From Pseudomonadota bacterium (lineage in GTDB: Bacteria > Pseudomonadota > Gammaproteobacteria > Xanthomonadales > Xanthomonadaceae), in the NCBI GenBank assembly GCA_023390905.1, contig JAEWBY010000037.1, positions 6,411-70,410 on the forward strand: DNA of 64,000 nucleotides, given 5' to 3'. Both the position numbers and the translations under genes were made by a program. Shown here in pieces: positions 38,915-46,655 of the stretch (position 1 is its first letter; every line of letters starts with the position of its first letter). The notes below the pieces were generated by a model, which was given only the letters and a program-made list of their open reading frames with translations, made no database searches and was not told the origin of the DNA.

Positions 38915-38919
38915 CGTTT

Positions 38920-38995
38920 TGGTGGGCCGTCAAGGATTCGAACCTTGGACCTATTGATTAAGAGTCAACTGCTCTACCAACTGAGCTAACGGCCC
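38920..38995 (-). tRNA. tRNA-Lys (CTT)
   Basis: 76 nt: acceptor GGGCCGT / ACGGCCC, D arm AGCTCAGTTGGTAGAGC, anticodon loop ACTCTTAAT (CTT), T arm CAAGGTTCGAATCCTTG, CCA encoded. Confidence 0.97.
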
Positions 38996-39067
38996 TGAAA
39001 ACAGGATGCGTAGTGTAACCGCATCTTTTTTTTCTTACAAACACCGCGGTGCGATGCCATTGCGTGA

Positions 39068-39145
39068 TGGGGTGGCTGAGGGGACTCGAACCCCCGACAA
39101 CTGGAATCACAATCCAGTACTCTAACCAACTGAGCTACAGCCACC
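39068..39145 (-). tRNA. tRNA-His (GTG)
   Basis: 78 nt including the extra 5' G: GGTGGCTGTAGCTCAG start, anticodon loop ATTGTGATT (GTG), T arm GGGGGTTCGAGTCCCCT, CCA encoded. Close to E. coli tRNA-His. Confidence 0.97.
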
Positions 39146-39174
39146 ATTGAAACATTGCCCGCCGCTTGCGCCGA

Positions 39175-39251
39175 TGGCGCGCCCGACAGGACTCGAACCT
39201 GTAACCGCCGGCTTAGAAGGCCGGTGCTCTATCCGGTTGAGCTACGGGCGC
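39175..39251 (-). tRNA. tRNA-Arg (TCT)
   Basis: 77 nt: acceptor GCGCCCG / CGGGCGC, D arm AGCTCAACCGGATAGAGC, anticodon loop CTTCTAA (TCT), T arm ACAGGTTCGAGTCCTGT, CCA encoded. Reads AGA/AGG. Confidence 0.97.
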
Positions 39252-39296
39252 CCTGTACCGGATTGCCGCATTCCGATCGTCGGGCCTGCACCAGAC

Positions 39297-39373
39297 TGGT
39301 CGGGGTAGAGGGATTCGAACCCCCGACCCTCTGCTCCCAAAGCAGATGCGCTACCAGACTGCGCTATACCCCG
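39297..39373 (-). tRNA. tRNA-Pro (TGG)
   Basis: 77 nt: acceptor CGGGGTA / TACCCCG, D arm AGCGCAGTCTGGTAGCGC, anticodon loop TTTGGGA (TGG), T arm GGGGGTTCGAATCCCTC, CCA encoded. First gene of the cluster, 38 nt downstream of a strong promoter. Confidence 0.97.
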
Positions 39374-39418
39374 ACGAGGGCCCGGCGTCACCGCCGGAAA
39401 GCGACGACAAGGCCGCGT

Positions 39419-39447
39419 ATTGTCGGAAGCTGCGGCCCGCCTGTCAA
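39419..39447 (-). promoter_or_regulatory. Promoter of the tRNA-Pro-Arg-His-Lys-Leu cluster
   Basis: Perfect TTGACA (-35), 17 bp, GACAAT (-10) on the minus strand. The start would be near 39412. Confidence 0.65.
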
Positions 39448-39523
39448 ACGGCATGTGAAGAAAAACCCGATCCGGTATCCTCGCCGGAAGGGACAGCATG
39501 TCCGAACACCACATGAGGGAATC

Positions 39524-40285
39524 ATGCGCAGCGGCAATCCGGCTCTGAAAGAATCCACCTTCCTCGACCTCGGCAGCGGCGCGATCGTCTCGCGCGATGC
39601 CGGCGCGATGACCTTGAACGGCACCGTCAACAAGACCGGCCTGCTGTTGCTGCTGTGCGTGCTGACCGCTTCCTACACCTGGAACACCACGCTGACCGCG
39701 ACCGGCGAACTGGCCCCCGGTGCGACGGCCTACATCTGGGGTGGCGCCCTGGCCGGCTTCGTGCTGGCGCTGGTGACGATCTTCAAGAAGAACTGGGCGC
39801 CGGTATCGGCGCCCCTGTACGCGCTGGCCGAAGGCCTGTTCCTCGGCGGCATCTCCGCAATCTACGAAGCACGCTTCAACGGCATCGTGCTGCAGGCCGT
39901 GATGCTCACGTTCGGCACGCTGTTCGCGCTGCTGATGGCCTACCGCAGCGGCTGGATCAAGGCGACGGAGAACTTCAAGCTCGGCGTCGTGGCGGCCACC
40001 GGCGGCATCGCCCTGATCTACCTGGCTACGATGGTGCTGGGCTTCTTCAACATCCGCATTCCTTTCATCCACGAGTCCGGCCTGATTGGCATCGGTTTCA
40101 GCCTGTTCGTCGTGGTGATCGCCGCGCTGAACCTGGTGCTGGATTTCGACTTCATCGAAAGCGGCGTCGAGCAGCGCGCGCCCAAGTACATGGAGTGGTA
40201 CGGCGCGTTCGGCCTGATGGTCACGCTGGTCTGGCTGTACATCGAGTTCCTGCGGCTGCTGTCGAAGCTGCAATCGCGCAACTGA
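39524..40285 (+). CDS. Bax inhibitor-1 / YccA family membrane protein
   Basis: 253 residues with seven membrane segments beginning near residue 38 (TGLLLLLCVLTASYTW, TAYIWGGALAGFVLALV, and so on to WYGAFGLMVTLVWLYIEFL). The LYALAEGLFLGGISAIYE stretch and the Asp pair in LVLDFDFIESGV (the calcium/pH-sensor pair in BI-1 relatives) support the family; the YccA subgroup interacts with FtsH. GAGGGA precedes the ATG. Single-gene unit with its own terminator. Confidence 0.88.
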   Translation: MRSGNPALKESTFLDLGSGAIVSRDAGAMTLNGTVNKTGLLLLLCVLTASYTWNTTLTATGELAPGATAYIWGGALAGFVLALVTIFKKNWAPVSAPLYALAEGLFLGGISAIYEARFNGIVLQAVMLTFGTLFALLMAYRSGWIKATENFKLGVVAATGGIALIYLATMVLGFFNIRIPFIHESGLIGIGFSLFVVVIAALNLVLDFDFIESGVEQRAPKYMEWYGAFGLMVTLVWLYIEFLRLLSKLQSRN

Positions 40286-40306
40286 CCCATTTGCGCACGG
40301 AATTGG

Positions 40307-40330
40307 AAGGGCGCCCCCGGCGCCCTTTTT
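40307..40330 (+). terminator. Rho-independent terminator of the BI-1-like gene
   Basis: Nine-bp stem AAGGGCGCC / GGCGCCCTT, CCC loop, ending in a T-run of five; 22 nt past the stop. Confidence 0.8.
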
Positions 40331-40375
40331 CGTGCCTCCGCAACTGGACCGGATGTCCGCAATCCGACAGTCGGC

Positions 40376-40411
40376 AACAAAAAACGGGACGCTGAATCAG
40401 CGTCCCGTTTT
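40376..40411 (-). terminator. Rho-independent terminator of the isocitrate dehydrogenase gene
   Basis: Thirteen-bp stem AAAACGGGACGCT / AGCGTCCCGTTTT with a 5-nt loop; TTTTTTG follows on the minus strand, 42 nt past the stop. Confidence 0.8.
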
Positions 40412-40452
40412 GATGTGGAGCGATGACGCGGCAGAACGCCGCCATCGATTCC

Positions 40453-41460
40453 TTACAGGCGCGAAGCAATCGCCTTGGCGAAGCCCATCGTATTGCCCTC
40501 GCCACCCAGATCCGGCGTCAGCGAATCCTTGGCTTCCAGCGTGGCGATGATGGCCGCGCGCAGGCGCTCGGCCTTTTCGGGCTGTCCGAGGTGATCGAGC
40601 ATCTGCGCCGCGCCCAGCAGCAGCGCGCACGGATTGGCCACGCCCTTGCCCGCGATGTCCGGAGCCGAACCGTGCACGGCCTCGAAGATCGCTGCGTCCA
40701 CACCGATGTTCGCGCCCGGCGCCAGGCCCAGGCCGCCGACCAGGCCGGCGCACAGGTCGGAGATGATGTCGCCGAACAGGTTGGTGGTCACGATGATGTC
40801 GAACTGCTCCGGACGCATCACCAGCTGCATGCAGGTGTTGTCCACAATCATCTCGTTGCACTGGATGTCCGGGTACTGCTGCGCCACTTCGCGCGCGACC
40901 TTCAGGAACAGGCCCGAGGTGGTCTTCAGGATGTTGGCCTTGTGCACCACGGTGACCTTCTTGCGGCCGGTCTTGCGGGCCAGTTCGAAGGCGTAGCGGA
41001 CGATGCGCTCGGAACCCTTGCGCGTGATCTTCTGCGTCAGCAGCGCGGTCTCGCCGTCCTCGGAAATCGACTGGCCTTCTCCGATGTAGGCGCCTTCGGT
41101 GTTCTCGCGCACGGTGATGAGGTCCACGCCGGTCGGGAAGCGGGACTTGGTGTTCGGGAACGATTTGGCCGGCCGCACGTTGGCGTACAGATCGAAATGG
41201 CGGCGCAGCGCGACGTTGATCGAACTGAAGCCCTCGCCCACCGGAGTGGTCAGCGGGCTCTTCAGCGCCACGCCGTTCCTGCGGATCGAGTCCAGCGTCG
41301 CCTGCGGCAGCAGTTCGCCGTGTTTTTCCAGCGCGACCATGCCCGCGTCGGCTTCTTCGTAGGTCAGGCCGGTCTTGAGCGCATCAAGCACGTAGAGGGT
41401 GGCGTCCATGATCTCCGGGCCGATACCGTCGCCGCGGATGACCGTAATCGTCTGGGTCAT
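40453..41460 (-). CDS. NAD-type isocitrate dehydrogenase (IDH3-like)
   Basis: Oxidative decarboxylation of isocitrate in the TCA cycle. It has 335 residues of the beta-decarboxylating dehydrogenase family: TVIRGDGIGPEIM, the substrate loop SPLTTPVGEGFSSINVALR, YANVRPAKS, TENTEGAYIGEG, Lys in VHKANIL, metal Asp in FGDIISD, and EAVHGSAPDIAGKG. The short length and the loop after GSAPDIAG point to the NAD-dependent, eukaryote-like type found in Xanthomonas, not the 416-residue NADP enzyme. Isopropylmalate or homoisocitrate dehydrogenase is less likely because of the substrate-loop Ser. Confidence 0.88.
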   Translation of the reverse strand: MTQTITVIRGDGIGPEIMDATLYVLDALKTGLTYEEADAGMVALEKHGELLPQATLDSIRRNGVALKSPLTTPVGEGFSSINVALRRHFDLYANVRPAKSFPNTKSRFPTGVDLITVRENTEGAYIGEGQSISEDGETALLTQKITRKGSERIVRYAFELARKTGRKKVTVVHKANILKTTSGLFLKVAREVAQQYPDIQCNEMIVDNTCMQLVMRPEQFDIIVTTNLFGDIISDLCAGLVGGLGLAPGANIGVDAAIFEAVHGSAPDIAGKGVANPCALLLGAAQMLDHLGQPEKAERLRAAIIATLEAKDSLTPDLGGEGNTMGFAKAIASRL

Positions 41461-41582
41461 TGCTGGGAATTCCGAACAGGGCGCGCGCCGAAGGCAAGCC
41501 GGTAGGCGCGCGCGAGGAGGATGAAGTCCGCCAATTATGCCCGAACGCCCCGGACCGCCCCAAATCGACCTTGGTCGCGGGG

Positions 41583-41630
41583 CCGGGAATCGGGGTTCGG
41601 GAATCCGGACTCGTGATTCGCAATTCGAGC
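41583..41630. repeat. REP-like repeats upstream of isocitrate dehydrogenase
   Basis: Three tandem GGGAATC / GGGTTCGGGAATCC / GTGATTCGCAATTCG units in the 266-nt gap between the AhpD-like gene and the IDH start. The units match the GGGATTCGGGATT family elsewhere in the window. The rest of the gap shows nothing recognisable. Confidence 0.5.
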
Positions 41631-41726
41631 CAGACACGGCAGAACGGTTCGCCGCTGTTGCGGCCAGCGGCTACCCGCTCCCCGGTTTGCGGCTGTCCGC
41701 GGTTGTGACCGGTTCCCAGCCCTGCC

Positions 41727-42119
41727 TCAGCCGTGGCTGTGCGCCGCGGGCGCCTCCGCGCCGCCTTCGAGCTGGTCGAGGAAGTCCACCGCGCGGCGCA
41801 GGTGCGGGATGACGATCGAACCGCCCACCACCAAGCCTACCGAGAACGTCTCGAAAAACTCCTCGCGAGTCACGCCGGCCTCCTTGCACTGGGCCACGTG
41901 GTAGCTGATGCAGTCATCGCAGCGCAGCACCATCGAGGCCACCAGCCCCAGCAGTTCCTTGGTCTTCACGTCGAGCGCGCCGGGCTGATAGGTCTGCGTG
42001 TCCAGCGCGAAGAAACGGCGGATCACCTGATTGGGCTCGCCCAGGATGCGCTCGTTCATGCGCTGGCGGAATTCGGTGAACTCGCGCACGCGATCGGCGC
42101 TGTCCCCGCCCCCGCTCAT
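41727..42119 (-). CDS. AhpD-like / carboxymuconolactone decarboxylase family protein
   Basis: 130 residues, all-helical, with the redox-active pair in LRCDDCISYHVAQCKEAG; the CxxC-x3-H signature is that of AhpD-like alkylhydroperoxidases. The C-terminal AHSHG is a short His-rich tail. The start overlaps the glutaredoxin stop (ATGA), so the two are coupled. A role in peroxide reduction is likely; the true decarboxylase activity is unlikely since pathway genes are absent. Confidence 0.85.
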   Translation of the reverse strand: MSGGGDSADRVREFTEFRQRMNERILGEPNQVIRRFFALDTQTYQPGALDVKTKELLGLVASMVLRCDDCISYHVAQCKEAGVTREEFFETFSVGLVVGGSIVIPHLRRAVDFLDQLEGGAEAPAAHSHG

Positions 42120-42400
42120 GCGCCGGCTCCGGCCAGCAACGGTTCGAGCTTGCCCGCGCGGTGCAGCGCCATCATGTCGTCGTAGCCGCCGACGTGGGTT
42201 TCGCCGATGAAGATCTGCGGCACGCTGGTGCGGCGGGCCTTGGCGATCATCTTCTCGCGTTCGGCCGGGTCCAGATCCACGCGGACCTCGCTCCAGGCCT
42301 GGCCCTTGCTCTTCAGGAAATTCTTCGCGGCCACGCAATACGGGCAGATGGCGGTGGTGTACATGGTGATGGCCGGGCCACCGGATTGGATCTCGCTCAA
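42116..42400 (-). CDS. Glutaredoxin (GrxC type)
   Basis: 94 residues from a TTG start; active site CPYC in TTAICPYCVAAK, cis-Pro in TSVPQIFIGETHVGGYDDM (glutathione-binding TVPxI and GGxDD). The TTG at 42400 has GGAGA seven bases upstream and restores the first beta strand, while the first ATG (42364) lies inside that strand. Coupled to the AhpD-like gene. Upstream in-frame codons have no family similarity. Confidence 0.88.
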   Translation of the reverse strand: MSEIQSGGPAITMYTTAICPYCVAAKNFLKSKGQAWSEVRVDLDPAEREKMIAKARRTSVPQIFIGETHVGGYDDMMALHRAGKLEPLLAGAGA

Positions 42401-42554
42401 GGGAATTCTCCGCACGCAAACAGGTCGAAAGACGATGAGGGCCGCACGCGGCCTTTCCATCGGGGACGATGGAACAGTGCGAGCCGTCTGCGGTCCGTCA
42501 AGGATCTTCCATTCCAACACGCGCGGCTGACCTTGGGCAGCCCCGATTAACCAC

Positions 42555-44270
42555 ATGTTCACTCGCCTCCGCGAAGCACGCGTCATTCTGCCGGTCGAGC
42601 CTCATCGCCCCGATCCGGAGCCCCGTTTGCGCCACACGCTGCTCGCCGCCCTGATGACCCTGCTGCTGGCCGCGCCGTTGGCCGGTGCGCAGGAGGCCCG
42701 CCTGCCGGATATCGGCTCCTCCGCTGGCGAGGTGCTGTCGCCGGCCCGCCAGGCCGAGTACGGCGGGATGATGCTGCGCGAACTGCGCAACTACGGCTAT
42801 CTGCTCGAAGACCCGCTGCTGGACGACTGGCTGCAGAAAGTCGGCACGCGGCTGGGCTCGGAGAGCGATTCGCCACGCCAGAGCTATACGTTCTTCCTGC
42901 TCAAGGATCGCCAGATCAACGCGTTCGCCACGCTGGGCGGTTTCATCGGCACCAATGCCGGCCTGATCCTCACCGCCGAAAGCGAGGACGAAGTGGCGGC
43001 GGTGCTGTCGCATGAAATCGCCCACGTCACTCAGCAGCACGTGCTGCGCGCGGTCGAGCGCGCCGAGCGCGATCAGATTCCGATCCTGCTCGGCATGCTC
43101 GGCGCGATCGTGCTGGCGCAGAGCGCGGGCGGCAATTCCAGCGGCGACGCCTCGATGGCGGCGGTGGCCAGCGGCATGGGGCTGATGCAGCAACGCCAGA
43201 TCGATTACACCCGCTCCAACGAGTCCGAAGCCGACCGGCTGGGCATCCGCACACTGTCCCGCGCCGGCTATGACGTGGACGCGATGGCCGGGTTCTTCGC
43301 ACGGATGGCGCAGGCGACCCGCTCCAACCGCGGCAGCGGGCGCGAACAGTACCCCGACTATCTGATGACCCACCCGGTCACCACCACCCGCATCAGCGAA
43401 GCCAAGCAGCGCGCCGAGCAGATCCGCAAGGACAGCCGGACCCTGATCACGCGCGTGCCGGGCGGCGGTGAACGCGTGGAGCGCTTCGACCCGAAGGTCG
43501 TCACCGCGCCCGAGAAGAACAGCGACAACCCACTGCTGCCCTTGAACGTGCGGCTTCCGAACGAACTCTTCGCCCGCGGGCCGTCCGGCGAATTCGAATG
43601 GGCGCGCGAACGCCTGCGGGTGCTGAGCGCCAACACCGCCACCGGCGCGGCGCGCGACTACGAGAGCATCCGCCGTGACAGCGGCAAGCCACTGTCCGAC
43701 GCGCAGCGTTATGGGCTGGCGCTGGCGCATCTGAATGGCGGTCGCCCGGCCGACGCCCTGTCCGAACTGAATGCGCTGCTGGCCGAGCATCCCGGCAACC
43801 TGTGGCTGGAGCTGGCGACCGCCGAAGCCGAATCGCGTACCGGCAAGAGCGCCTCCGCCATCCAGCGCCTGCAACGCCTGACGCAGCAGATGCCCAACAA
43901 CCGGCCGGTCGCGCTGACCTATGCGCGCGTACTGAATGCGCAGGGCGGCGCCGAGGACGGCCGCCACGCGCAATCGGTGCTGCGACCGCTGCTGTCGCGG
44001 GCCGGCAGCGACCCGGTGTTCCAGCAGGAATTCGGCCGCGCCAACGAACTGGCCGGCGACAGCGTGCGCGCCGGCGAAGCCTATGCGGAAGCCGCCTTCC
44101 TCAACGGCCGGCCGGAACAGGCGCTGGTGCAGTTGCAGAACCTCAAGCGCCGCGATGACCTGGACTACTACGCCCGCGCCCGCATCGACGCCCGCATCGC
44201 GGCCATCACCCCGCAGGTCCTGGAACTGCGGCGGCAGGGCATCAAGGACCCGGATCTGGAGCGGCGCTGA
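42555..44270 (+). CDS. M48 metalloprotease / chaperone, BepA (YfgC) family
   Basis: Periplasmic quality control of outer-membrane protein assembly (LptD, BamA). It has 571 residues: signal peptide (LLAALMTLLLAAPLAGAQ), zinc motif HEIAHVTQQH, third ligand Glu in SNESEADRLG, MTHPVTTTRISEA, and C-terminal TPR repeats (~370-560). The ATG at 42555 puts 24 residues ahead of the signal; the TTG at 42627, with GGAG upstream, gives a standard signal peptide and may be the true start. It is divergent from the glutaredoxin gene. Confidence 0.9.
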   Translation: MFTRLREARVILPVEPHRPDPEPRLRHTLLAALMTLLLAAPLAGAQEARLPDIGSSAGEVLSPARQAEYGGMMLRELRNYGYLLEDPLLDDWLQKVGTRLGSESDSPRQSYTFFLLKDRQINAFATLGGFIGTNAGLILTAESEDEVAAVLSHEIAHVTQQHVLRAVERAERDQIPILLGMLGAIVLAQSAGGNSSGDASMAAVASGMGLMQQRQIDYTRSNESEADRLGIRTLSRAGYDVDAMAGFFARMAQATRSNRGSGREQYPDYLMTHPVTTTRISEAKQRAEQIRKDSRTLITRVPGGGERVERFDPKVVTAPEKNSDNPLLPLNVRLPNELFARGPSGEFEWARERLRVLSANTATGAARDYESIRRDSGKPLSDAQRYGLALAHLNGGRPADALSELNALLAEHPGNLWLELATAEAESRTGKSASAIQRLQRLTQQMPNNRPVALTYARVLNAQGGAEDGRHAQSVLRPLLSRAGSDPVFQQEFGRANELAGDSVRAGEAYAEAAFLNGRPEQALVQLQNLKRRDDLDYYARARIDARIAAITPQVLELRRQGIKDPDLERR

Positions 44271-44362
44271 GAGGCGCTCGCCAGGGATTCGCGCGTCAGG
44301 AACCGCCAGGGCGGGCCGCGGCGACGAACGGGATCGCCTTGCCTCGGCAATCCGCTCGTCCA

Positions 44363-44382
44363 ACCGCCAGCGGGCTGGCGGT
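44363..44382 (+). other. Hairpin in the bepA-phoB gap
   Basis: Perfect ACCGCCAG / CTGGCGGT stem with a CGGG loop, 92 nt past the protease stop. No T-run. It is followed at 44381-44420 by another partial GGGATTCG-type repeat and then the Pho box. Confidence 0.35.
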
Positions 44383-44417
44383 CGCGAATCCAGAACCCCG
44401 TTTCCCTCTCCCCGCTC

Positions 44418-44446
44418 CTGTCACCTTTCGGTCATAAAATTGTCGT
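44418..44446 (+). promoter_or_regulatory. Pho box (three PhoB-binding repeats) upstream of phoB
   Basis: CTGTCAC-CTTT-CGGTCAT-AAAA-TTGTCGT: three 7-bp half-sites at 44418, 44429 and 44440, exactly 11 bp apart with AT-rich 4-bp spacers, as in the Pho-box consensus CTGTCATA-AATCTGTCAT. It ends 36 nt before the phoB GTG. This implies PhoB autoregulation under phosphate starvation. Confidence 0.75.
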
Positions 44447-44482
44447 CTACTGGCGCGGTACCCCTATCCGCATGGGAATTAC

Positions 44483-45172
44483 GTGCAAAAGCACATCCTG
44501 ATCGTTGACGACGAACCGGCCATCCGCGACATGGTCGCCTTCGCCCTGCGCAAGGGCGATTACGAGCCCGTCCACGCCGGGGACGCCCGCGAGGCCCAGA
44601 ACGCCATCGCCGACCGCGTGCCGGATCTGATCCTGCTGGACTGGATGCTGCCCGGCACCAGCGGGCTGGAGCTGGCCCGGCGCTGGCGCAAGGACGCGAT
44701 GACCCGCGACGTGCCGATCATCATGCTCACCGCCCGCGGCGAAGAGAACGATCGCGTCGGCGGGCTGGAAGCCGGTGTCGATGACTATGTGGTCAAGCCG
44801 TTTTCCGCGCGCGAACTGCTCGCCCGCATCCGCGCGGTCATGCGGCGCTCGCGCGAGGACGATGAAGACGGCAGCGTCAGCGTCGGTCCGTTGCGCATCG
44901 ACGGCGCCGCGCACCGCGTGTTCGCCGGTGACACGCCCGTGCCAATCGGCCCTACCGAATACCGCCTGCTGCATTTCTTCATGACCCACCCCGAACGCGT
45001 CTATTCGCGCACGCAGTTGCTCGATCACGTCTGGGGCGGCAGCGTCTATGTCGAGGAACGCACGGTCGACGTCCACATCCGCCGCCTGCGCAAGACGCTG
45101 GAGCCGCACGGCATCGAGAACATGGTGCAGACCGTGCGCGGATCGGGCTACCGCTTCTCGGCGGCGATGTGA
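44483..45172 (+). CDS. phoB: Phosphate regulon response regulator PhoB
   Basis: 229 residues from a GTG start: receiver domain with acidic pocket VDDEP, phosphoacceptor Asp53 (LLDWMLPG), Thr/Lys of LTARGEE and VKPF, then an OmpR-type winged helix (PTEYRLLHFFMTHPERVYSRTQLL ... RTVDVHIRRLRKTL). The Pho box upstream and phoR downstream make PhoB secure among OmpR-family regulators. phoR follows after 148 nt that contain a REP-like repeat. Confidence 0.96.
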   Translation: MQKHILIVDDEPAIRDMVAFALRKGDYEPVHAGDAREAQNAIADRVPDLILLDWMLPGTSGLELARRWRKDAMTRDVPIIMLTARGEENDRVGGLEAGVDDYVVKPFSARELLARIRAVMRRSREDDEDGSVSVGPLRIDGAAHRVFAGDTPVPIGPTEYRLLHFFMTHPERVYSRTQLLDHVWGGSVYVEERTVDVHIRRLRKTLEPHGIENMVQTVRGSGYRFSAAM

Positions 45173-45176
45173 GGAG

Positions 45177-45320
45177 GCGGGGATCGGGATTCGGGAAACA
45201 GGTTTCGTCGGAAGCGGTCCCCGGACCGCCCTGCGTTCCCGACCTGCCGGACCACGCGTTGCCCTGAGCCATCCGATCTTCCGTCTCTCCGTACTCAAGC
45301 CCGTCTCCCGATACCCGACC
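45177..45320. repeat. REP-like inverted repeat between phoB and phoR
   Basis: Left arm GGGATCGGGATTCGGGA (45180-45196) and right arm CGTCTCCCGATACCCGACC (45302-45320) are inverted copies; TCGGGATTCGGGA and the complement of the right arm agree at 11 of 13. It fills the whole intergenic gap within an operon. Confidence 0.55.
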
Positions 45321-46655
45321 ATGCCCGACCACATCCGCTCCGCCTGGTTCAAGACATTGGGTCAACTGGCGGCAATGCTTGCCGGCGCGGCCGTGATCGG
45401 GCTGCTGATTGGCTACGTCTGGCCGGTGGTGACGTTCGCCGCGCTCGGTGTGGTGGCGTGGCACTACTGGCGGCTGCGCACGGTGCTGCTGCGGCTGACC
45501 GCGCGCCAGCGTCTGGAACCGGCCTCCGGCAAGGGCGTGTGGAACGAACTGGATCGCCTGCTCTATCGCGGCCAGGCCGAGATGCGCGCACGCAAGCGCC
45601 GCCTGCTGGACATGCTGCGCGCCTACCGCGCGGCCGCTGCCGCGCTGCCGGATGCGGTCGTGGTGGTCGAACGCAACAGCCAGCGCGTGCAATGGTTCAA
45701 CGAGGCAGCGACCAGCGTGCTGGGCCTGCAATATCCGGCCGACATCGGCATGCCGGTGGGCGATCGCCTGCAACCGCTGCCGATGTCGCACTGGCTCGCT
45801 GCCGGGCGCAATGCCGAACCGATGCTCGATGCCGCCTCGCCGGTGGATCCGCAGTTGCGCCTGAACATCCGCCTGATTCCGTATTCGGACGAGTACTGGC
45901 TGCTGGTCGCGCGCGATGTCAGCAAGATGCTGCGCCTGGAGCAGATGCGCCGCGATTTCGTCGCCAACGTCTCGCACGAACTGCGCACGCCGCTGACCGT
46001 GGTGCATGGCTATCTCGACATGCTCGATCCGCAGGATTTCCCCGAGTGGACGCCGATGCTCGCGGAAATGCAGAAGCAATCGCAGCGCATGACGCAGTTG
46101 GTCGAGGATCTGCTGACGCTTTCCCGCCTGGAAGCGCAGGACAGCCTGCCGGACGAGAGCGTGGCGATGGCGCCGATGCTGGCCACGTTGCGGCGCGAAG
46201 CCGAGGCGCTGAGCCACAAGCGCCACACGATCACCGTCGAGGACGAAGCCGGCGTGGATCTGTGGGGATCCAACAAGGAACTGCACAGCGCCTTCTCCAA
46301 TCTGGTCAGCAACGCCGTGCGCTACACGCCCGCCGGCGGCAGCATCCATGTGCGCTTCGCGCGCGAGGGCGACGGCGCGGTGCTGAGCGTGCGCGACAGC
46401 GGCTACGGCATTCCCGCTGCGCACCTGCCGCGCATCACCGAACGTTTCTACCGCGTGTCCACCAGCCGTTCGCGCGAAAGCGGCGGCACCGGGCTGGGCC
46501 TGTCGATCGTCAAGCACGTACTGAACCTGCACCAGGCCCGACTGGAAATCGAAAGCGAAGTGGGCCACGGTAGCGTCTTCTCGGTGCACTTCGGCCCGGC
46601 CCGGTTGCACCCGCGCCACGCTTCTCCTTCCCTTCCGCACAGCCAGATCGCATGA
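45321..46655 (+). CDS. phoR: Phosphate regulon sensor histidine kinase PhoR
   Basis: 444 residues: two close N-terminal membrane segments (~12-50) with almost no periplasmic loop, a cytoplasmic PAS domain (~105-205), the phosphorylated His219 in VSHELRTPLTVV, and HATPase boxes N (NLVSNAVRYTP), G1 (DSGYGI), F and G2 (GGTGLGLSIVKHV). Senses Pi through PstSCAB/PhoU and acts on PhoB. Its stop overlaps the ppk start (ATGA), tying polyphosphate synthesis to the Pho operon. Confidence 0.95.
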   Translation: MPDHIRSAWFKTLGQLAAMLAGAAVIGLLIGYVWPVVTFAALGVVAWHYWRLRTVLLRLTARQRLEPASGKGVWNELDRLLYRGQAEMRARKRRLLDMLRAYRAAAAALPDAVVVVERNSQRVQWFNEAATSVLGLQYPADIGMPVGDRLQPLPMSHWLAAGRNAEPMLDAASPVDPQLRLNIRLIPYSDEYWLLVARDVSKMLRLEQMRRDFVANVSHELRTPLTVVHGYLDMLDPQDFPEWTPMLAEMQKQSQRMTQLVEDLLTLSRLEAQDSLPDESVAMAPMLATLRREAEALSHKRHTITVEDEAGVDLWGSNKELHSAFSNLVSNAVRYTPAGGSIHVRFAREGDGAVLSVRDSGYGIPAAHLPRITERFYRVSTSRSRESGGTGLGLSIVKHVLNLHQARLEIESEVGHGSVFSVHFGPARLHPRHASPSLPHSQIA

